From Acetofilamentum sp. (GTDB lineage: Bacteria > CAIWAD01): a DNA stretch of 52,126 bases. The DNA lies in contig DYSB01000004.1 in assembly GCA_020726405.1 (NCBI GenBank), positions 1-52,126 of the forward strand, given 5' to 3'. The translations under genes and the position numbers were made by a program. Positions within the stretch are counted from its first letter, which is position 1, and each line of letters begins with the position of its first letter. The notes beneath the pieces are model-generated. The model was not told where the DNA came from and did no database searches. It was given only the letters and a program-made list of their open reading frames with translations. Positions 36,421-47,650 of this stretch are shown one piece after another.

Positions 36421-39400
36421 CTATTCGTCCACGCGGGGCTGTTTGACGAAGGGCGGCGCGGCGCGGCGGCCCGCCCGGGCGTCCAACTTCGGGATGCCGA
36501 CTGGATCCGCGACCCGCAGCGCCCCTTGCCACGACTTCACTTGATAGCAGCGCCGGCCGTCGGACAGGGCACCCGCGTCCGTCCAGGCAGCGCCCGGCAC
36601 GCTGGCCAGGAAGATATAGCCCGAGAAAGGCTGGTCGCTGCCGTAGACGTGATACGCATCGGCCCCCGTGGGTGCCCACGTCAGCTGCGCGTCGCCGCCC
36701 GCCGTCGTGATCTGCAGGGTCACGGGCGCCAGGTTGAAGAGCGTGCCTGTGAGACAGACGTCGTCCACGTACCAGTACCAGTCGTTGAGGTCGGAGTATT
36801 CGAAAGCGATCCGCACCTGGGTTTGCCCGGCGGCCCAGGAACTGATGTCCAGCGTGTTGAGACCATCGATGATCTCCTCCCCCGCACTGCCGTCGGAGGC
36901 CCACTCGCCCAGCAGGTAGGGCCAGGTCAGACCGCCGTCCAGCGAGCCGCGCATCTGGGCCAGAGTCCAGGCGCCCGAGTAGCCCATCTTCAGGTGGTGC
37001 CAGAAATCCAGCTGCAGGCTGGCCTGCTGGCTGCAGTCGAAGACCGGGCTGAGCAGGCTGGCGTGGTCCACCTGCCCCGGGCCCGTGTACTGGATGTAGG
37101 CCGTTTGGCCCTGGCCGTCGTAGGTGGTGAGACCCCAAGTGCTGCCCGCGGGCTCGTGGAGGATGACGCTGAAGTCGTCCAGCCCGGCGCTGAAGTCCTG
37201 GCAATACTGCAGGCCGACCGGGGCCAGGATCTGGAAGTCCCAGATCGGGCTGACGCTGGGGTTGGCCAGCGGTGAGGCGTCCACGGCCGTGATGCGGTAC
37301 TCCACCAGGGAGGGCGTGCTGAGCGGGCCGGGAATCGCCGTGTGCCAGTTGGGTGCCACGGTCAAGTTCATGGGCAGCAGGCTCCAGCCGCCGCCGTTGA
37401 CGCGGTACTCCAGGCTGGCGGATGCCACGCCGGAGGCGTCGCTGATCTGTGCGTCCACGGGCCAGGGACCCAGGGCGTCCCCGGTGTCGGGCAGGCTGGA
37501 GTGGCTGATCAGCGGGCCGCTCTGGTCCGTGCCGCCCGTCACCACAACCTGGAGCAAGTTGGACCAGCCGCTCAGGTCGTTCTGGGCGTCCCGGGCGCGC
37601 ACTCTGTAGAACCAGATGCCGGTGGAGTGATCGGTGAAGGAAAAATCGGTGGCGGGGTGGGCGCTCGCCAGCGTGGTCTCCGAGGTGAAGCTCACCACCG
37701 GGCTGAAATCATCGACGTAAATGCCCTCGTTGAGCACGTAGCCGTCGGTCTCGTAGCGCAGGCGCACCTGGATGGACTGACCCACCCAGGCCGTCAACGG
37801 GAAAGTGGCCAGCACGAAATCGCTGGACGCGCCCGTGATCCCGTTGCCATCGTTGCGGCCATTGGGGTTGTTGGTGGTGGTGCCGGTGCCCGCCAGGCCG
37901 GTCCAGCTGGTGCCGTTGGGGGAGACCTCCACGTAGGCGTAGTCGTAGTCGGGCTCGATGTTGTACCACATGCGCAGGCTGATCTGCATTCCGGCCGTGA
38001 CCGAGATGGGCTGGTTGAGCAGGCTGATGGCGTTGCGGTTGTGGCCCGTGCCACCGAAGAAGCTGGAGGGCGCGCTGTAGGAGCGGGCGCTGCTTGGCGC
38101 GAAGGCGGCCGTGCCGCCGGTCCAGTTGGCCGCGTTGGCGAACGCATCGCTGCCCTGGATCAGGCCGCTCAGCTCGCGCAGTTCATAGGAGACAGCGGGA
38201 ATGTCGGGGTCGGGCGCGGCGGTGGTCCAGGTCAACGCGAAGTCCGGATTGGTCTCCGCCGGGCCGCTGATGGCGGGCGCGGCGGGCGCTCCCAGGGACC
38301 AGGGGTTGCCCGCGATTTCCGCGAACAGCAGGTTGGGTTCGAGATTCTCCGCCACCAGGGCCGGAATGCGCGACTCCGCCGGCCAGAAGCCGTCGCCGCT
38401 GGTGCCCACTTCGGTGGTGATGGACATGATCCGCGCGTGCTCGCCCGTGGCCCCGTGGCCCCAGTCCACGGCGTCGCCGTTGGTGTTGTAGAGCAGCTCC
38501 CAGGCCGTGCCGCAGGCGTACCCGTTGTCCGCGCTCAGCAGGTCCGTCATCGCCACGTAGCCCGTGTGCCAGGGCTCCTCGCAGTGGATGTCCATGTAGC
38601 CGTAGGGATAGATCATCAGGTTGCTGTAACTGTGGTAGGACTGCATGGCGGCAAAGGAATGCGCGTTGACGAAGCTGCGCACCGCCTGGGTCTCCAGCTC
38701 GCTGTTGGCGGAAGGTCCGCGATAGGTGTCGCTGGAGGGCGTGGGACTCGAACCCACGTTGTCGTAGCCCCACTGGTAGCCGAAGTTGCGGTTCAAGTCC
38801 ACGCCGTAGCTGCCGTCGCCGTTGTTGCGTCGGTTCTTGCGCCACATGCCGCCGCCGGCGGGATTGGTGGTTTCGTTGTAGAGCACGCCGTCTGGGTTCA
38901 GGAAGGGGATGAACCACAGCTCGCGGCCGTCCACGATGTCGGTCACCCGGCTGTCCGTGCCGTAATTGTCCGTCAGGTGATGCAGGAAGTGGAGCAGCAC
39001 CTCGATGGTGATGGCTTCCCGGGCGTGGATGTAGGCGCCGAACAGCACCTCGGGCTCGGCCTCGTCCACACCGGGGTTGTCGGAGAGCTTGAAGGCCCAG
39101 ATGGTGTTGCCGCCCACCGTGGTGCCGATGCTGAAAGGCGCGCCCACGATCTCGGGGAAATCCGCGTGCAGCTGCTGGATTTCCGCCATGCCCTCGCTAT
39201 ACGTGTGGTAGGCGCCGTAGTTGCGGTCCGCGGCGAAGCGCGAGGCATAGAACTCCTCCAGGTCCGTCACCAACAACTGGGGCGCCAGACCGGCCCGGCT
39301 CAGGGCCGCCAAGTCGGCGTCGTCCACGGGCAGCTCCACCCCCGCCTCCGTGAACACCGTGCCGCAGGGATCCAGCCCGCTCAGCGCCGACCGTAGACGG

Positions 39401-39504
39401 ACCAGATCCTGCTTGTCTTGCAGGGGGACGAACACCTGGTGCCAGGCGGCCTGCACAGACGGCAGGGCCAGCAGCAGAACTGCCAGTCGGATTACAATGG
39501 ACAT
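36421..39504 (-). CDS. Secreted M14 zinc carboxypeptidase with multiple beta-domains
   Basis: The 1027-residue product has a signal peptide (1-20). The M14 catalytic domain (about 90-400) has zinc ligands His160 and Glu163 (GAYIHAREAITIE), His291 (MQSYHSYSNLM) and catalytic Glu365 (SITTEVGTSGDGF); GVDLNRNFGYQWGYDN is also typical. Downstream come two MAM-like/immune-inhibitor-A-like beta-domains (with MQISLRMWYNIEPDYDYAYV and LQLDFWHHLKMGYSGAWT), Fn3-like regions between them, and a C-terminal Fn3. ATG 39504 was chosen for the signal peptide and GGGAG 5-6 bp upstream. It probably acts outside the cell on peptides. No FlgD-type tail is present. Confidence 0.93.
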   Translation of the reverse strand: MSIVIRLAVLLLALPSVQAAWHQVFVPLQDKQDLVRLRSALSGLDPCGTVFTEAGVELPVDDADLAALSRAGLAPQLLVTDLEEFYASRFAADRNYGAYHTYSEGMAEIQQLHADFPEIVGAPFSIGTTVGGNTIWAFKLSDNPGVDEAEPEVLFGAYIHAREAITIEVLLHFLHHLTDNYGTDSRVTDIVDGRELWFIPFLNPDGVLYNETTNPAGGGMWRKNRRNNGDGSYGVDLNRNFGYQWGYDNVGSSPTPSSDTYRGPSANSELETQAVRSFVNAHSFAAMQSYHSYSNLMIYPYGYMDIHCEEPWHTGYVAMTDLLSADNGYACGTAWELLYNTNGDAVDWGHGATGEHARIMSITTEVGTSGDGFWPAESRIPALVAENLEPNLLFAEIAGNPWSLGAPAAPAISGPAETNPDFALTWTTAAPDPDIPAVSYELRELSGLIQGSDAFANAANWTGGTAAFAPSSARSYSAPSSFFGGTGHNRNAISLLNQPISVTAGMQISLRMWYNIEPDYDYAYVEVSPNGTSWTGLAGTGTTTNNPNGRNDGNGITGASSDFVLATFPLTAWVGQSIQVRLRYETDGYVLNEGIYVDDFSPVVSFTSETTLASAHPATDFSFTDHSTGIWFYRVRARDAQNDLSGWSNLLQVVVTGGTDQSGPLISHSSLPDTGDALGPWPVDAQISDASGVASASLEYRVNGGGWSLLPMNLTVAPNWHTAIPGPLSTPSLVEYRITAVDASPLANPSVSPIWDFQILAPVGLQYCQDFSAGLDDFSVILHEPAGSTWGLTTYDGQGQTAYIQYTGPGQVDHASLLSPVFDCSQQASLQLDFWHHLKMGYSGAWTLAQMRGSLDGGLTWPYLLGEWASDGSAGEEIIDGLNTLDISSWAAGQTQVRIAFEYSDLNDWYWYVDDVCLTGTLFNLAPVTLQITTAGGDAQLTWAPTGADAYHVYGSDQPFSGYIFLASVPGAAWTDAGALSDGRRCYQVKSWQGALRVADPVGIPKLDARAGRRAAPPFVKQPRVDE

Positions 39505-39676
39505 GCTGACTCCCAAGCTGGGTGATTCCGGCAGCGCGGTTCCGGTCGCTGAGTGCGAGGGTGGTGGGCGCCGGACGCCGGAGCTTAGGTGTTGAAGCTG
39601 GGAATAGCGAGCGGAAGCTGGCGGCCCGTCGGGTTTGGCCACTGGGCATGGGCGCTGGCGCGCCGGCGGGCGGGGA

Positions 39677-40339
39677 TCAGTCCTTGAGGGGCTGCATGTC
39701 CTTGATGCGCTGCTTCAGTTCCCGGGCCCGCTCGTCCCGCGGATGCTCGCGCAGGTGTTTCTTGATCCACTCCGTGGCCTGCTTGCGATCGCCCACGAAA
39801 TAGTAGGCCAGGGCCAGTGTGCGGGCCACGCCCTGGTCCATGGACTTCTGCTTGTCCAGCTGGAGCAGGCGCTGGCCGGTTTGGATCATCCCCGGGGCGA
39901 AGCCGGCGGACAGGTATTCGGCGTGCAGGCGATAGAGTGCGCGCTCCTCGGTGCCGGGCATCAGCATGGCGCGCTTGTAGCATTCCAGCTGCTCGTTGTA
40001 GCAGCCATCCATGTCGAAGGAGTTGAGCCGGGCGTGCAGGTCGGCCAGCAGCAGGATGTCCTCGCCGGTCATGCCGCGCCGGGGAGCCGCCTTGATGGCC
40101 CAGTCGCGCCAGTCCACCGCGGGACCCGCCTGGATGGCCTGCTTGAGGCTGTCATTGGCTTCGCGCTGCTGCAGGTTGAAGAAGGCCTCGAAAGTGCGGA
40201 TGCCCAGGCCCAGACTGTCGCGCAGGGCCTGGACGCGCTGCTCCTGCTGGGCCAGGGAGTCGGCGGCGGATTGGGCGCGGACCGGGAGGGTGGCCAGCAG
40301 CAGAAACAGCAAGGCAAGGCGGAGCAGGGAAAGGCTCAC
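39677..40339 (-). CDS. Exported TPR-like protein coupled to panD
   Basis: The 220-residue product starts with GTG 40337-40339, whose last bases form the panD stop (GTGA). The signal peptide is MSLSLLRLALLFLLLATLPV, cleaved after VRAQ. The rest is helical, with a TPR-like C-terminal pair (VARTLALAYYFVGDRKQATE, WIKKHLREHPRDERARELKQ). It is not a recognised named family. The frame is open far upstream through panD, which is not meaningful. The link of an exported TPR protein to pantothenate synthesis is unexplained. Confidence 0.8.
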   Translation of the reverse strand: MSLSLLRLALLFLLLATLPVRAQSAADSLAQQEQRVQALRDSLGLGIRTFEAFFNLQQREANDSLKQAIQAGPAVDWRDWAIKAAPRRGMTGEDILLLADLHARLNSFDMDGCYNEQLECYKRAMLMPGTEERALYRLHAEYLSAGFAPGMIQTGQRLLQLDKQKSMDQGVARTLALAYYFVGDRKQATEWIKKHLREHPRDERARELKQRIKDMQPLKD

Positions 40340-40707
40340 GCGAGGTACTCCGAATAGTCCGGGCGCTCGATGATCCGGTTGTTCTCGTCCAGCACGATCA
40401 CCTCGGGCAGAGGCCGGTCCTGGGCATCCACCCAAGCGAAGCTCATGATCACCAACTGGTCTCCCACCTGACAGAGTCGTGCCACGCCGCCGTTGGGGGA
40501 GACTTCGCGCGTGCCGCGCGAGGCCGGGATCAGGTAGGTCTCGAAGCGCTGGCCGTTGGTGAGGTTGCCCACCAGGACCTTCTCGAAGGGGACCAGGCCG
40601 CAGGCCTCGTAGATCTCCGGATCCACGGCCAGACTGCCGTTGTAATCCAGATGCGTGGCCGTCACCCGGGCCTTGTGGATTTTCGATTTGAGAACCTGCA
40701 GGGTCAT
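40336..40707 (-). CDS. panD: Aspartate 1-decarboxylase PanD
   Basis: The 123-residue product has the family pattern MTLQVLKSKIHKARVTATHL, then the self-cleavage site in DYNGSLAVD, where Ser25 becomes the pyruvoyl group. FEKVLVGNLTNGQRFETYLI and PNGGVARLCQVGDQLVIMSF follow. It makes beta-alanine from aspartate for pantothenate and CoA. The usual NGAAAR is NGGVAR here, a mild change. An extended -10 promoter lies about 60 bp upstream. Confidence 0.95.
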   Translation of the reverse strand: MTLQVLKSKIHKARVTATHLDYNGSLAVDPEIYEACGLVPFEKVLVGNLTNGQRFETYLIPASRGTREVSPNGGVARLCQVGDQLVIMSFAWVDAQDRPLPEVIVLDENNRIIERPDYSEYLA

Positions 40708-40766
40708 CGTTCGTCCTGTTCCACCATGACTTTACCCAGTGCCCGCCATCGTTCTGGGGGCCGACG

Positions 40767-40772
40767 AGTATA
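40767..40772 (-). promoter_or_regulatory. Candidate extended -10 promoter of panD
   Basis: On the minus strand the sequence reads TGCTATACT, an extended -10 (TGn plus TATACT). A weak -35 (TGACTC) lies 16 bp upstream. It predicts a leader of roughly 50 nt for the panD-TPR operon. It lies back-to-back with the smg promoter. Confidence 0.45.
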
Positions 40773-40929
40773 GCATTGGACAGGGGGAGAGTCATCCGCC
40801 TGGCGCCGGATCGGAGAGCCGAGTCCGGGGGACTCCACGAGGGTCGCCGCCGGCCTGACGGGCCGCGGAGCGCCCTGTCCAGCGGAGGCGACCCTGGCGC
40901 CGGGAACCCGGGCCCGCCACGCCCCGGCT

Positions 40930-40958
40930 TGGCCCTTCGGAGGTGGAATCCTATTATC
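40930..40958 (+). promoter_or_regulatory. Candidate sigma-70-type promoter of smg
   Basis: TTGGCC (40930-40935) and TATTAT (40953-40958) are separated by exactly 17 bp, with the -10 in the only AT-rich hexamer of the area. Transcription would start near 40965, giving a leader of about 20 nt before GTG 40986. Confidence 0.5.
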
Positions 40959-40985
40959 CCGCCGTCATCGACCGGAAAGGGTGTC

Positions 40986-41456
40986 GTGAATCCACGCTTC
41001 GCTGAACTGCTTATCCTCCTACTGCGGCGCTTCATGGAACAGGAGCCCGGCACAGATCTCCGTCCGGAGGTGCTGGCCGAGGATCTGACGGCCATGGGAT
41101 TCCAGGCGGAGGAAGTCTCCCAGGCGCTGGGCTGGCTGCTGGAGAAGCTGGAGATGCCGACGGAGAGCCTGACGGGCGACGTGGTTCATGCCACCAGCCG
41201 CCGCATTCTGCACCAGGCGGAGGCCCACTACCTCACCCCAGAAGCACGTTCCTTCCTGGCGGAGCTGCAAAACCACAGCCTGCTGGATCCTGGCGAGACG
41301 GAGACAGTCATCGAGCGGGCGATTTGGATGCACCGCACCAGCGTGCCCCTGGACGACCTGCGCTCCTTCGTGGACCACTACATGCTGGGTCAGGCGCGCC
41401 TGGACCCCGGTCAGCAAAACCGGGTGGTGCTGCCTTTCCACGCCAGCCGTCATTAG
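40986..41456 (+). CDS. smg: Smg / DUF494 family protein
   Basis: The 156-residue product resembles Smg (DUF494): FAELLILLLRRFMEQEPGTD, EEVSQALGWLLEKLE, ILHQAEAHYLTPEARSFLAE, LLDPGETETVIERAIWMHR and LDDLRSFVDHYMLG. GTG 40986 gives the normal family N-terminus and sits about 20 bp from the predicted transcription start; the frame extends upstream without homology. Smg lies near topA in many proteobacteria and its function is unknown. Here topA follows after 84 bp, so that neighbourhood is kept. Confidence 0.88.
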   Translation: MNPRFAELLILLLRRFMEQEPGTDLRPEVLAEDLTAMGFQAEEVSQALGWLLEKLEMPTESLTGDVVHATSRRILHQAEAHYLTPEARSFLAELQNHSLLDPGETETVIERAIWMHRTSVPLDDLRSFVDHYMLGQARLDPGQQNRVVLPFHASRH

Positions 41457-41540
41457 CCGGACCCGAACCGGGCGTCGTGCCCGTCCGAGCGGAGTCCTCC
41501 CGTCCTCTCAGCCCGCAGGTGTGGACGGCCCAAGCCAGAG

Positions 41541-43943
<2,403 letters not shown>

Positions 43944-43997
43944 TCCGGCCAAGCCGCGGGCCAATCGCGGTGGTCGGGCCTCCCGGCTGGAATCGCC

Positions 43998-44021
43998 GGC
44001 CCGGACCTTCAAGTCCGGGCC
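43998..44021 (+). terminator. GC-rich hairpin after topA, possible terminator
   Basis: GGCCCGGAC (43998-44006) and GTCCGGGCC (44013-44021) form a 9-bp stem with a 6-nt loop, 55 bp after the topA stop. There is no T-run, so termination would be weak or Rho-dependent. Confidence 0.45.
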
Positions 44022-44115
44022 CCCGCCAGCCGATCTTGACAGCAGGCCGCCCTGGTCGGGCGGCCCATTCCCAGCAACGGCCGCGTGGGTCGGCCGGTGC
44101 GGAAAGGCGCCAGGC

Positions 44116-45105
44116 ATGAGTGCACGGGACAGGCGAGTCCAGCCGGTGACAGTCCCCCCTGGAACCCGGCAAGCCGCCTCCCTCCAAGCCTTTCTCGAGC
44201 ACCTGGGCCACGAACGCCGCCTCTCCCCCGCCACCTTGCTGGCCTACGGCCGCGACCTGCTGGGCTACCTGGATTCCCTGGTGGACGGGGCCAATCCCTT
44301 CGATCCGGCTGAACTGCGCGACTACCTCAGCCTGCGCCTGCGCCAGGGCCTGAGCCGGCGCAGCGTCGCGCGCTGCCAGGCCGCGCTGCGCTCCTGGTGC
44401 CGCTGGTTGCAGTCCCGCGGCCGCCTGGAGGACAATCCCGCCGCCGGCCTGCCCGCCGTCAAGCAGGAGAAGCGCCTGCCCGAGGTGCTGAGCGAGCGCG
44501 AGGTGCGCGAGGCCATCGAAGGAATTCCCACCGCCGACTTCGCCGACTGCCGCGACCGGCTGATCCTCGAACTGCTCTACGCCGGCGGCATGCGCCTGTC
44601 CGAGCTGACGGCGCTCAACCTGCACGACCTGCAGGGCGAGCTGGTGCTGCTGTTCGGCAAGGGCGCCAAGGAGCGGCTGATTCCCGTGGGCCGGCAGGCC
44701 CGGCTCGTGCTGGAGCAGTGGCGGCCCCTGCGGCGCGAACTGCTGCTGGAGGTCGGACGGCCGGAGGAGCCCGCGCTGCTGGTCAACCGCCGGGGCGGCC
44801 GCCTGAGTGGGCGCAGCGTGGAAAGTCTGGTGCGCGCGCGGCTGGAGCAGGTCTGCTCCCGGCGCACGCTCTCGCCCCATATCCTGCGCCACAGTTTTGC
44901 CACGCATCTGCTGGACCGCGGCGCCGACCTGCGCGTGGTGCAGGAGCTGCTGGGCCACGCCTCGCTATCCACGACCCAGATCTACACGCATGTCAGCGTG
45001 AAGCGCATGCAGGAAGTTTACCAGTCGGCCCATCCGCGCGCGGGGCATCCCCCGGCGGGCGAAACCGGCACGAAGGATCCCAAGCTCTCAGAGGAGGTCC
45101 CATGA
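44116..45105 (+). CDS. xerC: Tyrosine recombinase XerC
   Basis: The 329-residue recombinase has an N-terminal SAM-like core-binding domain (ASLQAFLEHLGHERRLSPAT, LAYGRDLLGYLDSL). The catalytic domain has Arg in YAGGMRLSELTALNLHDL, GKGAKERLIPVG, HILRHSFATHLL, LLGHASLSTTQIYTHV and nucleophile Tyr290. The genomic place next to topA, hpf and hprK, and the lack of mobile-element features, favour a chromosomal dimer-resolving XerC rather than an integrase. The stop overlaps the hpf start by 4 bp. Confidence 0.93.
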   Translation: MSARDRRVQPVTVPPGTRQAASLQAFLEHLGHERRLSPATLLAYGRDLLGYLDSLVDGANPFDPAELRDYLSLRLRQGLSRRSVARCQAALRSWCRWLQSRGRLEDNPAAGLPAVKQEKRLPEVLSEREVREAIEGIPTADFADCRDRLILELLYAGGMRLSELTALNLHDLQGELVLLFGKGAKERLIPVGRQARLVLEQWRPLRRELLLEVGRPEEPALLVNRRGGRLSGRSVESLVRARLEQVCSRRTLSPHILRHSFATHLLDRGADLRVVQELLGHASLSTTQIYTHVSVKRMQEVYQSAHPRAGHPPAGETGTKDPKLSEEVP

Positions 45106-45395
45106 AAACTAACGTCACCTCACGCCATTTCCGGGCCAGTGACACACTGAAGAGGCATGCGGAGGAGGAAGTCACGCGCCTGGACAAGTACTTCGACAGC
45201 ATCATGGAATGCGACGTGATCCTGTCCTTCGACGTGCACCAGAACAAGACGGCCGAGCTGGCCATCCACGTTCCGGGCGAGCGTCTGGTGGCGGAGGAGA
45301 CCAGCGAGGATTTCCACAAAGCCATCGACGCGGCGGTGCTGAAGCTGGAAAAACAGGTGCAGCGCTTCAAAGACAAGTTGAAGAAGAAGCACTAG
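45102..45395 (+). CDS. hpf: Ribosome hibernation-promoting factor (short HPF/RaiA type)
   Basis: The 97-residue product has the HPF/YfiA fold pattern: NVTSRHFRASDTLKRHAEEE, RLDKYFDSIMECDVILSFDV, TAELAIHVPGERLVAEETSE, DFHKAIDAAVLKLEKQVQRF, with a basic end KDKLKKKH. The short form lacks the long-HPF dimerisation domain. It binds the 30S subunit and promotes dormancy. ATG 45102 has GGAGG upstream and overlaps the xerC stop. A good terminator follows. Confidence 0.95.
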   Translation: MKTNVTSRHFRASDTLKRHAEEEVTRLDKYFDSIMECDVILSFDVHQNKTAELAIHVPGERLVAEETSEDFHKAIDAAVLKLEKQVQRFKDKLKKKH

Positions 45396-45421
45396 GATCT
45401 GAGCCGATGACGGACGACGAC

Positions 45422-45450
45422 GCGGGCCGGCCGAACCGGCCCGCTTGTTT
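45422..45450 (+). terminator. Rho-independent terminator after hpf
   Basis: GCGGGCCGG (45422-45430) and CCGGCCCGC (45436-45444) form a 9-bp stem with a 5-nt loop, followed by TTGTTT. It separates xerC-hpf from hprK. Confidence 0.75.
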
Positions 45451-45523
45451 CCCGGTCCGCGGCTCCTGACCTTCTGCAGCCGCGCGCGGAGAGTCCGCGT
45501 GCCCAGCCAAGGAGAGGCGGCCC

Positions 45524-46510
45524 ATGACCACCGAGTCGGCGAGCAAGCAACTCAGCGTGCGCCAGTTCTTCGAGGAGGAACACGAGGAGCTGTGCCTGAC
45601 CCTGCTGTCGGATCCCCACCAGCTGGATCGGCTGATTCCGCAGAAGAACCTCCATCGGCCGGGCCTGGCGCTGGCCGGCTACCTGGATTTGTTCACCCAC
45701 GATCGCATCCAGGTGCTGGGGAACACGGAGATCTCCTACCTGCGCTCCTTAAGCGCGGAGAAGTGCGCCGAGGCCTTTGAGAAAGTCTTCCAGCTCGTCA
45801 TCCCCTGCCTGGTGATCACCAACAGCAACCCGCCGGTGCGGCCGATGCTGGAATTGGCCGAGCGCGCAGGCGTGCCGGTCTTCCAGTCCGAGATGGGCAC
45901 CACCGAGTTGTATCACCTGCTCTCGGACTACCTGGACGATTTCTTCGCGCCCACGGAGACGCAGCACGCCACGCTGGTTGACGTCTACGGCACGGGTCTG
46001 CTGCTGACGGGCAAGAGCGGCATCGGCAAGAGCGAAGTGGCCCTGGACTTGGTGGAGCGCGGGCATCGCCTGGTGGCCGACGACGTCGTGCAGGTGACGC
46101 GCAAGGCCGACCGCATCCTGATGGGCCAGGGCAACGACCTGCTCCAGCACATGATGGAAATCCGCGGGCTGGGCATCCTGGACGTGCGGCAGATCTACGG
46201 CATCAGCGCCGTGCGCATGCAAAAGCGCGTGGAGATGGTGGTCGAACTCTGCCTGTGGGAGGAGCGCGGCAACATCGACCGCACGGGCCTGGAGAAGGAG
46301 TCGGCGCAGATCCTGGGCATCGAGCTGCCGCTGGTGCGGCTGCCCATCTTCCCCGGCAAGAACATCACGGTGATCTGCGAGACCCTGGCGCTGAACCATC
46401 ACCTCAAGGTTTACGGCTACAACAGCGCCGAGGAGCTGAACCGCCGCCTGCTGAAGACCATGGAGGAGCGCCGGCGGCTGCGGGCCTATCTGCGGCGGGA
46501 CCCGGAATGA
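45524..46510 (+). CDS. hprK: HPr kinase/phosphorylase
   Basis: The 328-residue product has the N-terminal HprK domain (HRPGLALAGYLDLFTHDRIQ, then PCLVITNSNPP). The catalytic domain has Walker A GKSGIGKS (163-170), HRLVADDVV and the HprK signature MEIRGLGILDV (211-221). It phosphorylates and dephosphorylates HPr on Ser, linking sugar supply to regulation. The stop overlaps the start of a mannose-type IIA gene by 4 bp. No HPr gene is in the window. Confidence 0.96.
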   Translation: MTTESASKQLSVRQFFEEEHEELCLTLLSDPHQLDRLIPQKNLHRPGLALAGYLDLFTHDRIQVLGNTEISYLRSLSAEKCAEAFEKVFQLVIPCLVITNSNPPVRPMLELAERAGVPVFQSEMGTTELYHLLSDYLDDFFAPTETQHATLVDVYGTGLLLTGKSGIGKSEVALDLVERGHRLVADDVVQVTRKADRILMGQGNDLLQHMMEIRGLGILDVRQIYGISAVRMQKRVEMVVELCLWEERGNIDRTGLEKESAQILGIELPLVRLPIFPGKNITVICETLALNHHLKVYGYNSAEELNRRLLKTMEERRRLRAYLRRDPE

Positions 46511-46908
46511 ACCTGCTGCGCGCGCTGCTGATCACCCACGGCGAGCTGGGCGCGGCTCTGCTGGCCACGGCGGAGGAGATCATCGGTCCGCGCGAAGGCT
46601 TGGCGGCCCTGAGCAATCGCGGCCTCTCCCGGGACGGTCTGGTGGCCGAGCTGCGCGCGCGGCTGGCCGAGCTGCCGGCGGAGGACGCGCTGCTGCTCTT
46701 GGTGGACGCGCCGGGGGCCTCGCCCCACGTGGCCGCCCGCCTGCTGCTGGCTGGCCTGACGGGCGAGGAGCGCGGCCGCGTGCTGGGTCCCCTGACGGGC
46801 GTGAACCTGCCTCTGCTGCTGACCTTCCTGAACCGCCGGACGACCACGCCGCCGGAGGAGCTGTTGCCCCTGCTGGTGGAGCGGGGCCGGGCCGGCATTC
46901 TGATGTAG
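46507..46908 (+). CDS. PTS mannose-type EIIA-like protein
   Basis: The 133-residue product has the EIIA-Man fold pattern with active-site His10 in LLITHGELGAALLATAEEI, DALLLLVDAPGASPHVAARL and LTGVNLPLLLTFLNRR. EIIA-Man takes phosphate from HPr on His and passes it to IIB. It is coupled to hprK by a 4-bp overlap and followed by a IIB gene. Without a IIC/IID pair nearby it may serve regulation rather than sugar import. Confidence 0.9.
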   Translation: MNLLRALLITHGELGAALLATAEEIIGPREGLAALSNRGLSRDGLVAELRARLAELPAEDALLLLVDAPGASPHVAARLLLAGLTGEERGRVLGPLTGVNLPLLLTFLNRRTTTPPEELLPLLVERGRAGILM

Positions 46909-46930
46909 CCATGGTGGAGGAACGGGCGGC

Positions 46931-47407
46931 ATGACAAAGGCGCCTCACTGGATCGTGCGCGTGGATGACCGGCTGGTGCACGGCCAGGTCTGCGTGGGCT
47001 GGTGCGACGTGCTGGGCATCCACCGGCTGGTGCTGGGGGACGACGTGATCGCTGCGTGCGAGTTCGAGCGCGAACTCTATGCCTGTTGCCCCGCCGATGA
47101 GCAGAGCCTGGAGTTCATGACCCTGTCCCAGTTGGCTGCCGCCCTGGCCGTCCCACCCGCCGAAACCACTCTGGCCGTATTGTCGGATCCCGCGTCCGCC
47201 GAGACCTTGCTGGAACTGGGCGCGCCGCTGTCCGAACTTCTGCTGGGCGGCCTGCATCATCAGCCCGGTGCCCGGGAACTAGCCAACTATCTCTTCCTCA
47301 CTTCCGAGCAGGCAGCCTGCCTGCGCCGCCTGTCCGCCCGCGGGGTCCATCTGGTGGGTCAGCCCCTGCCCGACAGCCCGCGACTGGATGTGAACCGGCT
47401 GGTTTGA
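46931..47407 (+). CDS. PTS mannose/sorbose-type EIIB protein
   Basis: The 158-residue product begins with the EIIB-Man signature WIVRVDDRLVHGQVCVGWCD, where His17 is the phosphorylated residue. LVLGDDVIAACEFERELYA and GARELANYLFLTSEQAACL follow. It is the right size for a free IIB domain. GGAGG lies 10 bp upstream of ATG 46931. The operon ends here; the next genes encode unrelated exported proteins. Confidence 0.92.
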   Translation: MTKAPHWIVRVDDRLVHGQVCVGWCDVLGIHRLVLGDDVIAACEFERELYACCPADEQSLEFMTLSQLAAALAVPPAETTLAVLSDPASAETLLELGAPLSELLLGGLHHQPGARELANYLFLTSEQAACLRRLSARGVHLVGQPLPDSPRLDVNRLV

Positions 47408-47650
47408 CATACGCGCTGCGGGAGCATGGCTCTGTAAGAGCATGGCTTCGCTAAAGGAGCTTGATTCCACTCGGGCATGGTTTCTGCCGCATGGTTTGCC
47501 ATCCGGACTCGCACAAGCTGCACAGCTTGGTTCCCGCCTGATTGCCCAACCACCATGTCGAGTCCGCCTGCCAGCATGTCAAGCATCCCGAACACGCCAT
47601 TCCGGCACTTGCCAGCGGGATGTCGCGCCTGCCACCCGTCAGGAGGAACC

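Noticed and set aside
38740-38758. Perfect tRNA T-arm-like sequence (minus strand GTGGGTTCGAGTCCCAC)
   Set aside because: It lies inside the M14 peptidase gene and encodes a conserved-looking stretch (DNVGSSPTPSS). No acceptor, D or anticodon arm fits around it, so it is chance similarity.
44116-45105. Integrase of a mobile element
   Set aside because: The recombinase sits in a housekeeping operon with hpf, has no adjacent tRNA or att repeats, and aligns in layout with chromosomal XerC.
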